This document shows, piece after piece, positions 61,585-64,000 of a stretch of DNA of 64,000 bases. The notes under the pieces are model-generated. The model saw only the letters and a program-made list of their open reading frames with translations, did not search any database and was not told where the DNA came from. The DNA lies in contig CM038921.1 in the NCBI GenBank assembly GCA_021904315.1, positions 14,662,146-14,726,145 on the forward strand. The letters run 5' to 3'. Source of the stretch: Sphagnum magellanicum. Taxonomy: Eukaryota > Streptophyta > Sphagnopsida > Sphagnales > Sphagnaceae. Position 1 is the stretch's first letter; each line of letters opens with the position of its first letter. Made by a program: the position numbers and the translations under genes.

Positions 61585-64000
61585 TTGGTTTTATTCTACG
61601 AAAAAATAAACTTTGTGGTTCATTACAATGTGTAATATTGTGGCATATATTACATTGAAATCGCATTTTGGCATTAATTCAACATTTTTGTTACATGTGT
61701 TGTGCAATTTAATGTCAAATTACAAGTTTAATGTAATATATGCCACAATTACACCACATATTTTACTTTGTAATGGATGAAATAACAAAGTTTAGCTCAT
61801 GTGTGTGAGAAGCAATGGCCTATTATGTGAGAAATACCACATTCTATTGTATTGTGAGGTAGTTCCTTCAACATGTATAGATAAAGTAATTTTTCCCTCC
61901 TCACTTCTAATTTGTTCAATGTATTAATATAAGGTGACATTTTGTGTATATAACCTTGTTCTTTTTGTTTTATGTTTTCAATTTTTTTCATGCTAAGAAT
62001 AAAATTTTATTTAAATGTTTTCTTGCATATTATGTGGCTTTGTTGTAAACAAGTGAATTAAAAACACTCCTCATAATGTGGCAACAATGTGCCATTTTTT
62101 TCCCAATAAAAACCTTTGTACTTGTCATGAATTTCTTTTTTTTGGTCACTAAGATGCAAAAGTTTACCAAAAGCATTGCTCCCATTGTACGTGGCGGCTT
62201 AAATCAATTGAAAATTTTGAAAAATAATACAACAACAAGGACGTATATCATATCAAACAACAAAAACTTTAAAAATCACAATTTAAATAATAAAGAAAGA
62301 AAAGTATAAGTACTAAATGAAAGGAGGAATGAGTTGAACAATGTCAAAGACACTCATACATATTTTTAAAAATCTTTGTTAGCTACATGTATAGTAGAAG
62401 CAATATAGATCTATTGATTCACAAGGTTATGTATAACAATGTTAAATATAAATTTACATATTGATGTATTTCACAACATTAGAAACAACATAATCATGTA
62501 TCTATCCATAATGTTGGGACACTTTAATATCACATATTAAATTTAAGGAAAAAACCTAAGAAACTAAGGAAAGAAAGGACCAATAATTGTGAAAAATAAA
62601 TCAAGTCATAAAACAATTGTGTGTGTGTGTGTGTGTGTGTGGGCATGGTAAAATAAATAGAAAAAGTAATTTGCCCAAAATCAACTTACAACTAAAACAA
62701 ATTTTGACATAAACATTAAAAAACAAATTTAAAAACTTAAGTAAGTAGAAATATAAAATCATCATTTAGCTAGCCATAGTGAACCAACACCCACCAATGC
62801 ACCATGAAGGATGAATGATAAGTGATCAAAAAATAGTTTTCTATTGGGTTCTAGTTCCTTAATTAAACATGGTGGCTAGCTCAATTACTATTTTTAACTA
62901 TCTACTTACTAACAACCCACAAGTAGGTTGTTAGTAGGTAAGTAGTAAAAACAACCTTTACTTATGTATAAACAATATACTTACTTAATAATTACCTATT
63001 TTCTTACCTACCTACCTATATATGAAACATATCTCCTACAAAATTGGTTATCAAGGTGAAAACAAATATTAATTCACTTGAGGTTCATCCACAAATGAGT
63101 AATAATGGTTTAGTAAATCAAAGTTTATATGATAACTTGTCATTTTTTGTGACAAAGAATAACAATAATTTATTTTACCACATTTTTGCCAACTAAACAT
63201 TATTGTTACAATAATTCACTACAACATTATAAATCATTGAATTGGTTTTTAAAGGATATTTCAAAAACACTTGAAAGGTCAAAGCAAGATAAAATAAACA
63301 AAAAAATAGATGTATCCATTTTAACCCTACACATTCATATAACTACCATAAAGTGGGTGCAAATGGGATAGCACGACCCACACCCACCTACTTTTTGACT
63401 ACTTTTGTGATTGTTTTTGGGGAAATATTCTTATAATATTATTGGAATATTCTTTGAAAAATCTTTGAAAATTTCTTCATACTATTTTATTTAGGTTCAT
63501 GTTAAAAATTTGGTAAAAAATGTCATTTTCAAAAAAATTGAAATCCATTTGCAAGTTCTTTTACTACTTAAAAACAAAAGTTACAATGTTTAATGAATGT
63601 TTTTATTAAATTTTTTATTCATTGTATGAATTTCAAATAAATTCACATGTTTCCATGATATATTAAAAATACAACTATATAAAAAAATCTTATAATTTCA
63701 ACATCAAATTAAATTACAACTTTAAAAAATGAAAAAACGAAACAAATGTTACATTTGTTATGGTTAATGTTATTGTGACTGCACCCAAATAACATCAAAT
63801 TAAGTGAAAGTATGTTTCACATAGTATTAATTTGTTTTATTAAGTTTATAAAAATATAATTTTAAGAGAATTAAAAGCAAATGAATTTTAAAAATATATA
63901 GAAAATATATTTGAAACTAATTGAAAAATATGTGTTCAAACCTACTTTTTGGTCAAAACATTTAATGAAATTGATATGTAATAAGTTAGAAAATGAAAAT
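61585..64000. other. AT-rich intergenic stretch
   Basis: A (TG)11 run lies at 62619-62641 and a short inverted pair, CTACTTAC...GTAGGTAAGTAG, near 62899-62945. No coding region or transposon end is recognised. Confidence 0.5.

Noticed and set aside
1-64000. CRISPR arrays, tRNA and rRNA genes
   Set aside because: Tandem repeats here lack the constant-repeat, unique-spacer pattern, and CRISPR is not expected in a plant nucleus. No tRNA cloverleaf or rRNA sequence was recognised by eye.

Overview
This window is a stretch of nuclear DNA from a land plant. It is strongly AT-rich, gene-poor and full of repeats. The plant assignment rests on three things: a nuclear gene for the mitochondrial complex I subunit NDUFS7/PSST with a plant-like C-terminus, a plant-type long coiled-coil gene, and several blocks of the plant telomere-type heptamer TTTAGGG. 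The density of simple repeats and old transposons, and an endonuclease-bearing Helitron, hint at a large genome such as that of a fern, other non-flowering plant or gymnosperm. The lineage cannot be fixed from sequence alone.

Only two host genes are clear. NDUFS7 lies on the minus strand at 27902-26578, in two coding exons split by a 713-bp intron that carries a telobox-rich 42-bp minisatellite. A 659-residue coiled-coil protein lies on the plus strand at 52915-54894 in one open exon. Its leader holds a 49-bp minisatellite, and two TCP-type sites lie upstream. A 64-codon minus-strand ORF at 26000-25806 is a weak third candidate.

Region by region: 1-5.9 kb is intergenic with minisatellites. 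5.9-17.5 kb holds two LTR-type fossils of one family but different decay, a triplicated block, a lysine/glutamate-rich coding relic and two short TIR elements. 17.5-25.8 kb is essentially empty apart from simple repeats. 25.8-28 kb is the NDUFS7 locus. 29.8-31.4 kb holds a minus-strand relic resembling a Crypton-type tyrosine recombinase. 33.8-39.8 kb is a broken minus-strand Helitron of the Helentron type (end of Rep, Pif1 helicase, endonuclease). It is split once by a complete non-autonomous CACTA element (37011-39249, TSD TCA) and once by a short TIR element (35695-36393). 40-51 kb is intergenic DNA with many tandem repeats, a perfect 48-bp palindrome and a 100-nt hairpin. 51-56 kb is the coiled-coil gene and its flanks. 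59045-61581 is a second complete non-autonomous CACTA element (TSD CAT) carrying five G-boxes in 248 bp and a 30-bp satellite.

The two host genes show no functional link. The most informative structure is the nested transposon complex at 33.8-39.8 kb, where the disrupted helicase frame independently proves the insertion points.
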